Shown here: positions 53,682 through 62,043 of the stretch, piece after piece
Numbering within the stretch: position 1 is the stretch's first letter
Layout of the letters: each line of letters starts with the position of its first letter
Assembly: GCA_017746715.1 (NCBI GenBank)
Contig: JAGHZQ010000056.1
Location: 38,908-102,907, forward strand
Reading direction: 5' to 3'
DNA: 64,000 bases
From: Cyanobacteria bacterium SBLK
GTDB lineage: Bacteria; Cyanobacteriota; Cyanobacteriia; Cyanobacteriales; Spirulinaceae
The notes under the pieces: generated by a model
What the model was told of the DNA's origin: nothing
The model's database searches: none
What the model saw: only the letters and a program-made list of their open reading frames with translations
Program-made: the position numbers and the translations under genes

Positions 53682-54077
53682 ATGGAAATGACCGCACTAG
53701 GACATCATCTACTGCCAATTATCCCCACAGAACGAGGACTGACGATAGCGGGAACGCGCATCTCCCTCTATGATATTCTGGATTTGCTCGCAGCGAATTA
53801 TACCCCCTTATTAATCCGCGAGCGTTTAAACTTAAGCGATGGGCAAATTCATGCCGCTTTATTCTATATCGAAAAGAATCGCGATCTCCTCAATGTAGAG
53901 TATCAAAAAGTCTTGCAAACCCGTCAAGAAATTCGTCGGTATTGGCAAGAAAGAAACCACGATCATTTTTCTTTGATTGCAGAGATTCCCCAAAAATCCG
54001 GTCAGGAAGCATTATGGGGAAAACTTGAAGAAGAAAAAGCGCAACGTGCCTTAAAAATCTCCCCTCTCAAGCCCTAA
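53682..54077 (+). CDS. DUF433-domain antitoxin-like protein
   Basis: About 131 residues. The core (LPIIPTERGLTIAGTRISLYD, then PLLIRERLNLSDGQIHAAL) is a DUF433 helix-turn-helix fold, normally the antitoxin half of a pair with a PIN-like toxin. A charged C-terminal extension (~50 residues) is unusual for DUF433. The start is doubtful; a longer frame begins at 53640, while MEMTALG at 53682 or MTALG at 53688 give a normal N-terminus. The PIN-like gene begins 9 bp after its stop. Confidence 0.82.
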   Translation: MEMTALGHHLLPIIPTERGLTIAGTRISLYDILDLLAANYTPLLIRERLNLSDGQIHAALFYIEKNRDLLNVEYQKVLQTRQEIRRYWQERNHDHFSLIAEIPQKSGQEALWGKLEEEKAQRALKISPLKP

Positions 54078-54086
54078 GACTCGCCA

Positions 54087-54479
54087 ATGCAATTTCTCAT
54101 CGATTCAACCCTAGATGGCTATGCCCCCATCCTCCTCGGTAGCTTGGCTAAAAGGGGCTGGTTGGAACTACTGTCCATTCGGTTTACGACATTTCAAGAA
54201 GTTGGCTTGGCAAAAGATAGCAGCGATCGCGCAGTGTGGAACTATGCACGCAAACATAAAACTATTGTTTTTACCAGTCAGCAAAATATGCAAGGTCAAG
54301 ACTCTCTCGAACAAGAAATGCGGAACGATAAGACTCAAAATTCTTTGCCAATTATTACGATTGAAAATCTCAGCCGCCTCGAAGAGTATAATTATCGCGA
54401 ACGTTGCCTCGATCGCCTCATCGAAATTATCTTAGAAATTGAAAAATATATGGGGGTCGGTCAAGTTTTTATTCCTTAA
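54087..54479 (+). CDS. PIN-like toxin-type protein (partner of DUF433)
   Basis: A 130-residue protein beginning MQFLIDSTLDGYAPILLG, with the first PIN-type Asp, a middle segment SSDRAVWNYARKHKTIVFTS and a C-terminal NYRERCLDRLIEIILEIE. It belongs to the PIN-like/DUF5615-related group usually encoded downstream of DUF433, but the third acidic site expected after TS is not obvious (the sequence there reads QQNMQG). It may be an active ribonuclease or a degenerate member. It is 9 bp downstream of the DUF433 gene. Confidence 0.78.
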   Translation: MQFLIDSTLDGYAPILLGSLAKRGWLELLSIRFTTFQEVGLAKDSSDRAVWNYARKHKTIVFTSQQNMQGQDSLEQEMRNDKTQNSLPIITIENLSRLEEYNYRERCLDRLIEIILEIEKYMGVGQVFIP

Positions 54480-54484
54480 ACGGT

Positions 54485-54508
54485 CGGGACGCAGCCGGCT
54501 GCGTCCCG
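54485..54508. repeat. Perfect 24-bp palindrome
   Basis: CGGGACGCAGCC followed immediately by its complement. It lies just past the PIN-like gene, with no T-tract. Such GC-rich palindromes often act as terminators or are dispersed repeats in cyanobacteria. Confidence 0.6.
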
Positions 54509-54578
54509 AGACGTAATAATTAACGAAAAACATCAGTTATCCTTTCGACTTCGCTCAAGGCAAGCAATTATCACAACA

Positions 54579-55883
54579 ATGACACGGGATTTTTATCGAG
54601 AAGGATTGAACAAAGCCAAACAAAAAGACTATCGAGGGGCGATCGCGGCTTTCAACGAAGCCCTGAAACTCAATCCTTATTTTGCCGATATCTATTACCA
54701 CAGAGGGATGGCCTATTTCGATCTCGGAGAATTACAACAAGCCAGTTTTGATTATACTCAAGCCATCGATCGCGATCGCGAACATTTTTCAGCCTACTAC
54801 AGCCGCGCCCTCGCCCGCGTTGCCCTGAAAAATTTACCCGGTGCCCTCGAAGATATCGAATGCGCCCTCCGTCTCGACAATCGTTCTGCACCCGCCCATC
54901 AATTGCACGGCACGATCCGCCGTAAAATGGGGGACGTTTCCGGGGCAATCCCGAGTTTTAAACGGGCGGGCGAACTTTATCTGACACGAGGAGATAAAGA
55001 AGGCGCTCGCGGTTGTTTGGCACAAATCGACAAGCTCAAACCCAAAAATCCTCCCCCCGCGCCAACACCTCCCCCCGCATCCGAATTTAAGTCAGAAGCA
55101 TATTGGCTTCAACTGTTAGAGCGAGCGGAAAAAGGAGACGATCGCCAAGCCATTGAAGATTTAGATTGGTTGTTGCAATTGGACTCTCTCGACCATCAGG
55201 GCTATTGCTGTCGCGGTCTTCTGAAGGGAAATAAGGGGGATTTAAAGGGGGCGATCGCGGATTTTAATCAAGCCCTGCGACTCGATCCCCGAGATGCCAT
55301 CGCCTATCGCAATCGGGGAAAAATTCGCGCTCGGCTAGGGGATAAGGGAGGAGCGATCGCGGACTTCAATCGCGCCATAGAAATCGAGCCGAATAATGCT
55401 CGCCTATTCGCCGCCCGAGGCAATATCGCTTATGAGAACAAAAATTATCGCGATGCCATTACCGATTATTCGCGATCGTTGGAACTCGATCCCGCTAATG
55501 GGAAAGCATACCTCGCCCGCGGGAAAGTTTATCGAGATTTAGAGGAAAAAGAGAGGGCGATCGCCGACTATCAACAAGCTGCCGATCTGTTTTGCGAGGG
55601 TGAAGACTGGGAGAATTATCAAAAAGCCTTGAACGGATTGAACGCATTTCAATGGTTTCCCCCGCGATCGGCTGCCTCGGAACGTCCGGACATTCCTTAT
55701 ATTCCAACCCCTTACATCCAGTCCAACCCTTCCCATCGACGGCTTTTAACCCTTGTGGGGGGGCACTGGCCCCTCGCCGAACGCCTGCTCGGTCAAGCCA
55801 AACACAAGCATCCCGGCAAATCTGAAGTTTGGTACGTGGAAAAAGTCATTTACGAAATCGAACGCGATCGCGGCAATTGGTGA
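54579..55883 (+). CDS. Tetratricopeptide repeat protein
   Basis: A 434-residue TPR protein with two blocks of repeats separated by a Pro-rich linker (PPPAPTPPPA). The first block (residues ~5-150) begins YREGLNKAKQKDYRGAIAAF; the second (~170-350) holds at least four canonical repeats, for example AYRNRGKIRARLGDKGGAIA. The last ~80 residues differ and contain GGHWPLAERLLGQAKHKHPG, a motif seen in other cyanobacterial TPR proteins. It has no signal peptide and probably acts as a protein-protein scaffold. Function unknown. Confidence 0.88.
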   Translation: MTRDFYREGLNKAKQKDYRGAIAAFNEALKLNPYFADIYYHRGMAYFDLGELQQASFDYTQAIDRDREHFSAYYSRALARVALKNLPGALEDIECALRLDNRSAPAHQLHGTIRRKMGDVSGAIPSFKRAGELYLTRGDKEGARGCLAQIDKLKPKNPPPAPTPPPASEFKSEAYWLQLLERAEKGDDRQAIEDLDWLLQLDSLDHQGYCCRGLLKGNKGDLKGAIADFNQALRLDPRDAIAYRNRGKIRARLGDKGGAIADFNRAIEIEPNNARLFAARGNIAYENKNYRDAITDYSRSLELDPANGKAYLARGKVYRDLEEKERAIADYQQAADLFCEGEDWENYQKALNGLNAFQWFPPRSAASERPDIPYIPTPYIQSNPSHRRLLTLVGGHWPLAERLLGQAKHKHPGKSEVWYVEKVIYEIERDRGNW

Positions 55884-55895
55884 GAATACCCACTG

Positions 55896-56960
55896 TTAGT
55901 TAGAAGATTTGGCAAGCCAAGGACGGGCAAGGACAAAACTAGCAATGGTTTTGGCATCAACGGACGTACTGGCACTCAAAATGGTTTTTTCCAACTCTTC
56001 TGGGGTCATTAAAACGACTTCTATATCTTCATCTTCATCTTGCTGGGGAGGACTGTCTAGTTTTTCCAAATCTCGAGCGAGAAAAGCGTAAATATACTCG
56101 TCCGAATAGCCCGGTGCTAGGGGAAATTTTCCCAAAGCATCCCATGTTTTGGCGCGATATCCGGTTTCTTCTTCAATTTCCCGTTTAATTGTTTCGGCAG
56201 GATCTTCGTTGGGTTCGACAGTACCGGCAGGAAATTCCAACAATCGCCCGCAAACGGCAAAGCGATATTGTCGGACTAAAACCAGTTTGCCCTCGGGGGT
56301 CACGGGAACGGCGAGGGAACCTCCGGGATGGCGAATGCACTCCCAGTCCCCTTCAACCGTATTGGGAAGGCGCAGGCGGTTGACTTCAAAGTTAAATTTG
56401 CGTCCCTGATAGGCGAGGCGCTGCTTGAGGAGTTGGGGAGGTTCTTGACCGGGTAACATAGGGTTTTTTAAGGGAACGACACCCGAACAGTCTACCTTTT
56501 GTTGGAGGTCTCCGACAGTTTTTCCCGTGACGGGATCGACCCAGTGGGGGGCAATTTCTGCAAGGGGAACGAGAACGAATGCCCGTTCTCGCAAGCGCGG
56601 GTGCGGGATGCTTAAAGGTGGGGTTCGCACAATGCGATCGCCAAAAAAGAGAATATCCAGATCCAGCGATCGCGGGCCCCATTTTTCCCGTCGCATTCGT
56701 CCCCATCGCCGTTCGATTTCCAACAGTTTTGCTAACAGCTCTCTCGGGGTTAATTCCACCTTTAGTAGGGCACAACCGTTGAGATAATCCGGTTGTGGCG
56801 GACCGACGGGGCGAGTGCGATACCATTGGGAATGCTTCTCGACTTTAATTTTCGGAGTTCGATCGAGCAAGGCGATCGCTGCATTTAAAATTTGCCCGGA
56901 GTTGCCGATATTGCTCCCGAGGGCGATCGCGCAAGGATGGATGGGAGAGGAAAAAGACAT
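55896..56960 (-). CDS. folK: FolK (HPPK) fused to a Nudix hydrolase
   Basis: A 354-residue bifunctional protein. The N-terminal ~165 residues are 6-hydroxymethyl-7,8-dihydropterin pyrophosphokinase: CAIALGSNIGNSGQILNAAI, YLNGCALLKVELTP, RRWGRMRREKWGPRSLDLDI and HPRLRERAFVLVPLAEI. A linker is followed by a Nudix domain (residues ~210-350): GRLLEFPAGTVEPNEDPAET then KREIEEETGYRAKTWDALG, the ADP-ribose pyrophosphatase type. HPPK diphosphorylates the pterin in folate synthesis; the Nudix part may hydrolyse dihydroneopterin triphosphate or clean up nucleotides. The open frame extends to 57266, but the MSFSS start at 56960 is right at the HPPK domain. Confidence 0.92.
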   Translation of the reverse strand: MSFSSPIHPCAIALGSNIGNSGQILNAAIALLDRTPKIKVEKHSQWYRTRPVGPPQPDYLNGCALLKVELTPRELLAKLLEIERRWGRMRREKWGPRSLDLDILFFGDRIVRTPPLSIPHPRLRERAFVLVPLAEIAPHWVDPVTGKTVGDLQQKVDCSGVVPLKNPMLPGQEPPQLLKQRLAYQGRKFNFEVNRLRLPNTVEGDWECIRHPGGSLAVPVTPEGKLVLVRQYRFAVCGRLLEFPAGTVEPNEDPAETIKREIEEETGYRAKTWDALGKFPLAPGYSDEYIYAFLARDLEKLDSPPQQDEDEDIEVVLMTPEELEKTILSASTSVDAKTIASFVLARPWLAKSSN

Positions 56961-57283
56961 TGAGTGAAATGAATGGAGATAAAGGAATAGCTTAGCAGCC
57001 AACAATAACGAGCACCTCGAACCCGAATTGTCGATAACTGGAAAACCGCGAAAACCCCCCACTTTATCATATTGCTTCTTCGGGGTAACGCGTTGGGAAA
57101 CAATGCCTGCATCCATGCGATGGACTTCTCGCCACCCAAAATATCGAGAGCCAGATTCGAAAAACTCCTCTGCAACCGAATTCCTCTCTGGAATCCTTTG
57201 GATCTGGTGTGGTTTATTCTCCCTTGCGTCAAAAAAAAGACAGCGCGACAAACGCTGTCCGAACAACCAACTTTACATCTACC
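56961..57283. other. 323-bp gap between folK-nudix and ndhD
   Basis: No gene is visible. The folK frame runs back through most of it without similarity. It holds the ndhD terminator (57231-57259) and presumably the folK-nudix promoter. Confidence 0.6.
57231..57259 (-). terminator. Rho-independent terminator of ndhD
   Basis: On the minus strand GACAGCG pairs with CGCTGTC (7 bp, loop TTTGTCG), followed by eight T residues. It lies 24 bp past the ndhD stop. Confidence 0.85.
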
Positions 57284-58870
57284 TTAACAGGATTCGATAG
57301 GAGGCGATCGCAAAATTGCCACGGGTTCTTTCTCGGGGAGGGGAGCCGGTTGCACCAAAGTCGGTACGAATCCCCGCAAATATCCCGTCAGTTGCGTCGT
57401 CGTCGCATCGTAAATTTGCGTGGCGATTTTGGGATATAAGCCAATGCCGATGATGGGGACCAACAAAGAAGCAATGATAAACACCTCCCGAGGTTCCGCA
57501 TCGATCAGGGCTTCGTGTTCTACTAACTCCTTATTTTCCTCACCGTAGAAAATTTCCCGCAACATAGAGAGGAGGTAGATGGGGGTCAGAATAACCCCAA
57601 CCGCCGCCAGCAGCACGATGATAACCCGGAAAATCGGGCTATAAGCATCGCTGGTGGCAAAACCGACAAAAACCATCAATTCCGCCACAAAACCGCTCAT
57701 TCCGGGCAATGCGAGGGAAGCCAGAGAACAAGTCGTCCACATGGCAAACACCTTCCGCATCCTTTGCCCCACGCCCCCCATTTCATCCAACATGAGGGTA
57801 TGGGTGCGATCGTAGGTACAGCCTACCATAAAGAAGAGACTTGCCCCAATCAACCCGTGGGAAATCATTTGCAGCATTGCCCCGCTTAACCCCAAAGAGG
57901 TAAAAGAGGCAATCCCAATGAGAACGAATCCCATGTGAGAGATGGAAGAATAAGCGATTTTCCGCTTGAGATTGCGTTGGGCAAAAGAAGTCAGGGCAGC
58001 ATAGACAATATTCACCACCCCGAGAATAATGAGAATGGGGGCAAACTTCACGTGAGCTTCCGGTAACATGCCTACATTCATGCGAACGAGAGCATAACCT
58101 CCCATTTTTAACAAGATACCCGCCAGCAACATATGGGCTGGCGCCGTGGCTTCCCCGTGGGCATCCGGCAGCCATGTATGCAATGGGAAAATGGGCAATT
58201 TGACCCCGTAGGCAATGAGAAAACCGCCATAGAGCAAGAGTTGCAGCGTCAGGGGGTAATTTTTCGCCGCGATCGCGCTCATATCAAAAGTGACAGTATC
58301 TCCATAAAACGCCATCGTCAGGGCTGCCACTAAAATAAACAGGGAGCCCCCCGCCGTGTAGAGAATGAATTTAGTGGCTGCATAGAGACGTTTTTTCCCA
58401 CCCCAGATGGAGAGAATCAGATAAACGGGAACTAATTCCAATTCCCAAACGAGGAAGAAAAGCAGCATATCTTGCACGGCAAAAACGGCAATTTGTCCGC
58501 CGTACATCGCCAGCATCAAGAAGTAGAACAGTTTGGGTTTGAGGGTCACCGGCCATGCTGCCAAAATCGCTAACGTGGTGATAAAACCCGTCAGGATAAT
58601 CAGGGGCATGGCCAGACCATCTGCTGCTACCGACCACTTCAAATCGATTTGTGGCAGCCACGTATATTGCTCGACTAATTGCAATCCGGGATTGGAGAAA
58701 TCGTAGTCGAGATAAAATGCCGCTACGATAAAAACAAAATCGATCAAGCCAATAATTAGGGCATACCAGCGCACGGTTTTGCCATCGCCTTTATCCGGCA
58801 CGATAGGAATAAGCAATCCCGCAACAATGGGAAATAAAATGATGGCTGTCAGCCAAGGAAAATGTTCCAT
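57284..58870 (-). CDS. ndhD: NAD(P)H-quinone oxidoreductase subunit 4 (NdhD)
   Basis: A 528-residue membrane subunit with about 14 helices. The N-terminus MEHFPWLTAIILFPIVAGL is typical of NdhD1. Conserved antiporter-like features include ELELVPVYLILSIWGG, LLYGGFLIAYGVKLPIFPLH and HMLLAGILLKMGGYAL with the proton-channel Lys. NDH-1 transfers electrons from ferredoxin to plastoquinone in respiration and cyclic flow around photosystem I. It lies 87 bp downstream of ndhF on the same strand, the arrangement of the respiratory/cyclic ndhF1-ndhD1 pair. Confidence 0.96.
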   Translation of the reverse strand: MEHFPWLTAIILFPIVAGLLIPIVPDKGDGKTVRWYALIIGLIDFVFIVAAFYLDYDFSNPGLQLVEQYTWLPQIDLKWSVAADGLAMPLIILTGFITTLAILAAWPVTLKPKLFYFLMLAMYGGQIAVFAVQDMLLFFLVWELELVPVYLILSIWGGKKRLYAATKFILYTAGGSLFILVAALTMAFYGDTVTFDMSAIAAKNYPLTLQLLLYGGFLIAYGVKLPIFPLHTWLPDAHGEATAPAHMLLAGILLKMGGYALVRMNVGMLPEAHVKFAPILIILGVVNIVYAALTSFAQRNLKRKIAYSSISHMGFVLIGIASFTSLGLSGAMLQMISHGLIGASLFFMVGCTYDRTHTLMLDEMGGVGQRMRKVFAMWTTCSLASLALPGMSGFVAELMVFVGFATSDAYSPIFRVIIVLLAAVGVILTPIYLLSMLREIFYGEENKELVEHEALIDAEPREVFIIASLLVPIIGIGLYPKIATQIYDATTTQLTGYLRGFVPTLVQPAPLPEKEPVAILRSPPIESC

Positions 58871-58902
58871 TTTAATTCGGTAATGGGTAATAGTTCTCCC
58901 CT

Positions 58903-58928
58903 CTTGGGAGGGGTTGGGGGTGGGTTTT
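58903..58928 (+). repeat. G-rich dispersed repeat, copy 2
   Basis: CTTGGGAGGGG followed by TTGGGGGTGGG and TTTT, in the ndhF-ndhD spacer. It differs by one base over most of its length from the copy at 4157-4183. The preceding CTCCCC could pair with its GGGAGGGG to form a hairpin. Confidence 0.6.
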
Positions 58929-58957
58929 CTACTCGTTAATCTTTACTCTTTACTCTG

Positions 58958-61003
58958 CTAGGTAATACTCGAAACGACAACAAAGCCTAAGACGGCAGCG
59001 AAAATAATCAGGGCATAGAATTGAGCGCGACCGTTTTCAAAGTATTTCAAACCCTGTCCGGTGACGACGGTGACTAATCCCGTAAAGTTAACGGCTCCAT
59101 CGACGACGCGGAAATCCACCTCCAACATTTGCCGAGCTAAACGACGGGAATTGATGACAAATACTTTTTCGTAAATGTCATCGAAATACCATTTGTTGAG
59201 GGAGAGATTGTAAAGGGGTTGAATGGATTTCGCGATCGCTCCGGCATCGATTTTCTTCTGCAAGTACATCAAAGAAGCAATGGTAATGCCAATAAGACCG
59301 ATACCGACGGAAGAACCGCCCATAATCAGGAATTCGCTCCAATCAAATTCGACAGCCTCATGCAAGATTTCTCCGGGGGCATGAACGAACCATTCAAAAT
59401 CATTATGCCAAGGTCGTCCGAGCAGCCCGATCGCAACGGAAGGAATCGCCAACATGACTAACGGGAAAGTCATGGTCCAAGGAGACTCGTGAGGCTCGCT
59501 GGCGTGGTGATGGTCGTCGTGGTGGTCTAATTCGTGAGGATCCATGGCACCGGGGGCAAAAGCCGGCTCGGGTTCTGCAACGACAGCCGCTTTCAATTGC
59601 TGGCGAATGCTTTCGTCATTGCCCCGGAATCCTCCTTCAAAGGTCATGAAATACATCCGGAACATATAAAAGGCGGTAATTCCTGCCGTCAGCCAACCTA
59701 CCAACCAGAGGGCGGGGTTGGCTTGAAAGGCCAAACCGAGAATTTCATCTTTCGACCAGAATCCGGCAAAGGGAGGAATCCCGCAAATCGCCAGATTTCC
59801 CACTAAAAAGGTCGCGGCGGTGATGGGCATATATTTTCGCAAGCCCCCCATCAAGCGCATATCCTGCGCCAAAATCGGATCGTGTCCGACCACTGCTTCC
59901 ATACCGTGAATGACGGAACCGGAGCAGAGGAAGAGCATCGCTTTAAAGTAAGCGTGGGTCATGAGGTGGAAGAGTCCGGCGGTATAGGCACCGCTTCCCA
60001 TAGCCATCACCATATAGCCTAATTGGGAGATTGTAGAGTAGGCCAGCCCTTTTTTGATGTCGTTTTGGGTAATGGCAATGGATGCCCCCAGAAATGCCGT
60101 AAATGCTCCCGTCCACGCGATCGTGGTCATGGCGATCGGGATTTGCTCGAAAACGGGATACATCCGCGCGATCAGGAATACCCCCGCCGCTACCATTGTC
60201 GCCGCATGAATGAGGGCAGAAATGGGGGTCGGTCCTTCCATTGCGTCGGGAAGCCAAACGTGGAGGGGAAATTGGGCGGATTTGGCGACGGGACCGAGGA
60301 AGACCAAAATCGCGAAGAGGGCGGCCATTCCTCCGGCTAATGCCCCAGAGGAGACGAGATCGTGCAGTCTTTCGCCGATAACTTCAAATTCAAAACTTCC
60401 CGTCGCCCAGTACAATCCCAGCATTCCCAAGAGCAGGCCGAAATCCCCGACCCGGTTGGTAACGAAGGCTTTTTGACAGGCATCGGCGGCCGCTTTGCGA
60501 TCGTTCCAAAACCCGATCAGCAGGTAGGAACACATCCCCACCAATTCCCAGAAAATGTAAATTTGCACCAAATTGGGACTGATGACCAAGCCCAACATGG
60601 AGGCGCTAAAGATACTCAAATAGGCGTAAAAGCGTACATAACCGCCATCGTGCGCCATATAGCCGTCGGTATAAACCATGACGAGGAAGGCAACGGTCGT
60701 GACGATAACGAGCATTACGGCAGTCAGGGGATCGATGATGTACCCCATCGAGAGGTGAAAACTCCCGGCTGATGCCCATTCAAAAGTTCGCGTATAAGTT
60801 TCGTGTCCTTGGATTTGGCTCCAAAGCAGTGCAAAGGCATACGCCATGGCCGCCCCGAGGAGGGTGATGATAAAGGCGGCATTAATTTGTCTGAGTTGAT
60901 TGATCGCTTTATTGGCGGAGATCAGCCCGATCCCGACCAACATTGCACCGAGCAAGGGTAGGAGGGCGATCGTCCAAGCGTAATCGTAAAGGAAGGGTTC
61001 CAT
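58958..61003 (-). CDS. ndhF: NAD(P)H-quinone oxidoreductase subunit 5 (NdhF)
   Basis: A 681-residue subunit with 15-16 helices and a long C-terminal lateral helix. Conserved parts: MGYIIDPLTAVMLVIVTTVA, YIFWELVGMCSYLLIGFWND, VGDFGLLLGMLGLYWATGSF and HVWLPDAMEGPTPISALIHA. A His-rich loop (DHHDDHHHASEPHE) sits before the final helices, as in many cyanobacterial NdhF1 proteins. It is a proton-pumping subunit of NDH-1L, with NdhD in the same operon. Normal length and start. Confidence 0.96.
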   Translation of the reverse strand: MEPFLYDYAWTIALLPLLGAMLVGIGLISANKAINQLRQINAAFIITLLGAAMAYAFALLWSQIQGHETYTRTFEWASAGSFHLSMGYIIDPLTAVMLVIVTTVAFLVMVYTDGYMAHDGGYVRFYAYLSIFSASMLGLVISPNLVQIYIFWELVGMCSYLLIGFWNDRKAAADACQKAFVTNRVGDFGLLLGMLGLYWATGSFEFEVIGERLHDLVSSGALAGGMAALFAILVFLGPVAKSAQFPLHVWLPDAMEGPTPISALIHAATMVAAGVFLIARMYPVFEQIPIAMTTIAWTGAFTAFLGASIAITQNDIKKGLAYSTISQLGYMVMAMGSGAYTAGLFHLMTHAYFKAMLFLCSGSVIHGMEAVVGHDPILAQDMRLMGGLRKYMPITAATFLVGNLAICGIPPFAGFWSKDEILGLAFQANPALWLVGWLTAGITAFYMFRMYFMTFEGGFRGNDESIRQQLKAAVVAEPEPAFAPGAMDPHELDHHDDHHHASEPHESPWTMTFPLVMLAIPSVAIGLLGRPWHNDFEWFVHAPGEILHEAVEFDWSEFLIMGGSSVGIGLIGITIASLMYLQKKIDAGAIAKSIQPLYNLSLNKWYFDDIYEKVFVINSRRLARQMLEVDFRVVDGAVNFTGLVTVVTGQGLKYFENGRAQFYALIIFAAVLGFVVVSSIT

Positions 61004-61167
61004 CGCGTAATGTGCTTGTTTTCGTTTTGTCGTCTAGTTCTGAAGATAGCGCTAAGAATTCTGACACGGGCTGTTCTTCAAGAAGTATTTATGCTCATGT
61101 TTGGGTTTGGGGAGGGCAATCGCCATTTGGGCAAGTACAGAAAATTATGCAAAATACAGGGTTGCAA

Positions 61168-61190
61168 ATGATATCAAATTTTGATATCAT
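61168..61190 (+). promoter_or_regulatory. Operator-like palindrome upstream of hicA
   Basis: ATGATATCAAA (61168-61178), one T, and its exact complement (61180-61190). It lies 27 bases before the likely hicA start. HicB-type antitoxins repress their own operon through such inverted repeats, so this is a good candidate operator. Confidence 0.6.
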
Positions 61191-61216
61191 TGAAATATAG
61201 AATTGAGGAATTTGCC

Positions 61217-61483
61217 ATTAACAACAAACAACAAGCGGTACTAGATGCCATTTTTTCTCTCCCCCCTCCCTCTGATCTTAAATGGCTCGATGTTGAATCT
61301 TTACTGTTGAGTTTCGGGAGTCAATCTAGTCAGGGAAGGGAAGCGCGGGTTAGGTTTTCTCTTAACAGTACCAAGCTAATATTGCACAAGCCTCATCCCA
61401 ATGGGAAGCCTTTGTGTAAGAAAAAAATTAAGCGTATTCGGATTTTCTTGGAGGAGGCAGGAATACGACCGACAACTAGATAA
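61217..61483 (+). CDS. hicA: HicA-type mRNA interferase toxin, probable non-ATG start
   Basis: About 88 residues: (I/M)NNKQQAVLDAIFSLPPPSD, FGSQSSQGREARVRFSLNST and LILHKPHPNGKPLCKKKIKR. The HxPHP histidine is the HicA catalytic site. HicA cleaves mRNA in a translation-independent way and is blocked by HicB. There is no ATG. The family N-terminus NNKQQ coincides with ATT at 61217, seven bases after GAGGAA; a TTG at 61190 is the alternative and would add nine residues, partly within the operator. The HicB gene follows 155 bp later, an unusually large gap with two hairpins. Confidence 0.82.
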   Translation: MNNKQQAVLDAIFSLPPPSDLKWLDVESLLLSFGSQSSQGREARVRFSLNSTKLILHKPHPNGKPLCKKKIKRIRIFLEEAGIRPTTR

Positions 61484-61498
61484 AATTTTATAGAAAAT

Positions 61499-61529
61499 GG
61501 GGGAAATTTCCCCCAAGGAAAAAATCCTT
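61499..61529 (+). repeat. Two consecutive hairpins between hicA and hicB
   Basis: GGGGGAAATTTCCCCC (61499-61514) is a perfect 16-bp palindrome and is followed at once by AAGGA-AAAAA-TCCTT (61515-61529). They could act as a terminator or attenuator lowering HicB transcription from upstream, with a separate -10-like TATAAT at 61535. Confidence 0.55.
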
Positions 61530-61637
61530 CTTTATATAATAGAGTAATATATAGCATTTCTCAGAATATTTTTATTCAATGCAAATGTTGTATCTTTCTA
61601 AATCAATATCATGGATACCATGAAGGAGTTGTTAAGA

Positions 61638-61976
61638 ATGTTTACTTACAAAGGCTACACTGCTGAACTTGAAATTGATCCCGATTGTGCTCTAATTTGT
61701 GGTCAAATTTTAGACATTAATGATGCGATCGCCTTTGAAGGTAAAACTGTTGAAGAAGCACGTCACGATTTCCAAGAATCTGTTGATGATTACTTGGATT
61801 GGTGCAAGGAATTGGGAGAAGAACCCAATAAACCTTTTTCTGGAAAATTACCATATCGTACAAATCCAGAAACACATCGAAAAATCTATATTGCTGCAAA
61901 GTTAGCAGGTAAGAGTATTAATTCTTTGATGGATGAAATTTTGTCTAGAGAAGTGGATAAACTAATCCAGATATAG
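61638..61976 (+). CDS. hicB: HicB-type antitoxin
   Basis: About 112 residues from the ATG at 61638 (MFTYKGYTAELEID), which follows AAGGAG with good spacing; the frame opens nine codons earlier at 61611. The N-terminal part (CALICGQILDINDAIAFEGK, VEEARHDFQESVDDYLDWC) is the partial RNase H-like HicB fold and the C-terminus (RTNPETHRKIYIAAKLAGKS) a ribbon-helix-helix DNA-binding domain. It should neutralise HicA and bind the palindrome at 61168-61190. Confidence 0.92.
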   Translation: MFTYKGYTAELEIDPDCALICGQILDINDAIAFEGKTVEEARHDFQESVDDYLDWCKELGEEPNKPFSGKLPYRTNPETHRKIYIAAKLAGKSINSLMDEILSREVDKLIQI

Positions 61977-62043
61977 GACAATGTTTCTTCTAGTTAAATA
62001 TTAATAGTCTCTCTAAATTGAAACAAAGCAAAAGTATAGATCG

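Noticed and set aside
56960..57266. 102-residue N-terminal extension of the FolK-Nudix frame
   Set aside because: The HPPK domain begins at the MSFSS start and the extension shows no conserved sequence; it also lies next to the ndhD terminator.
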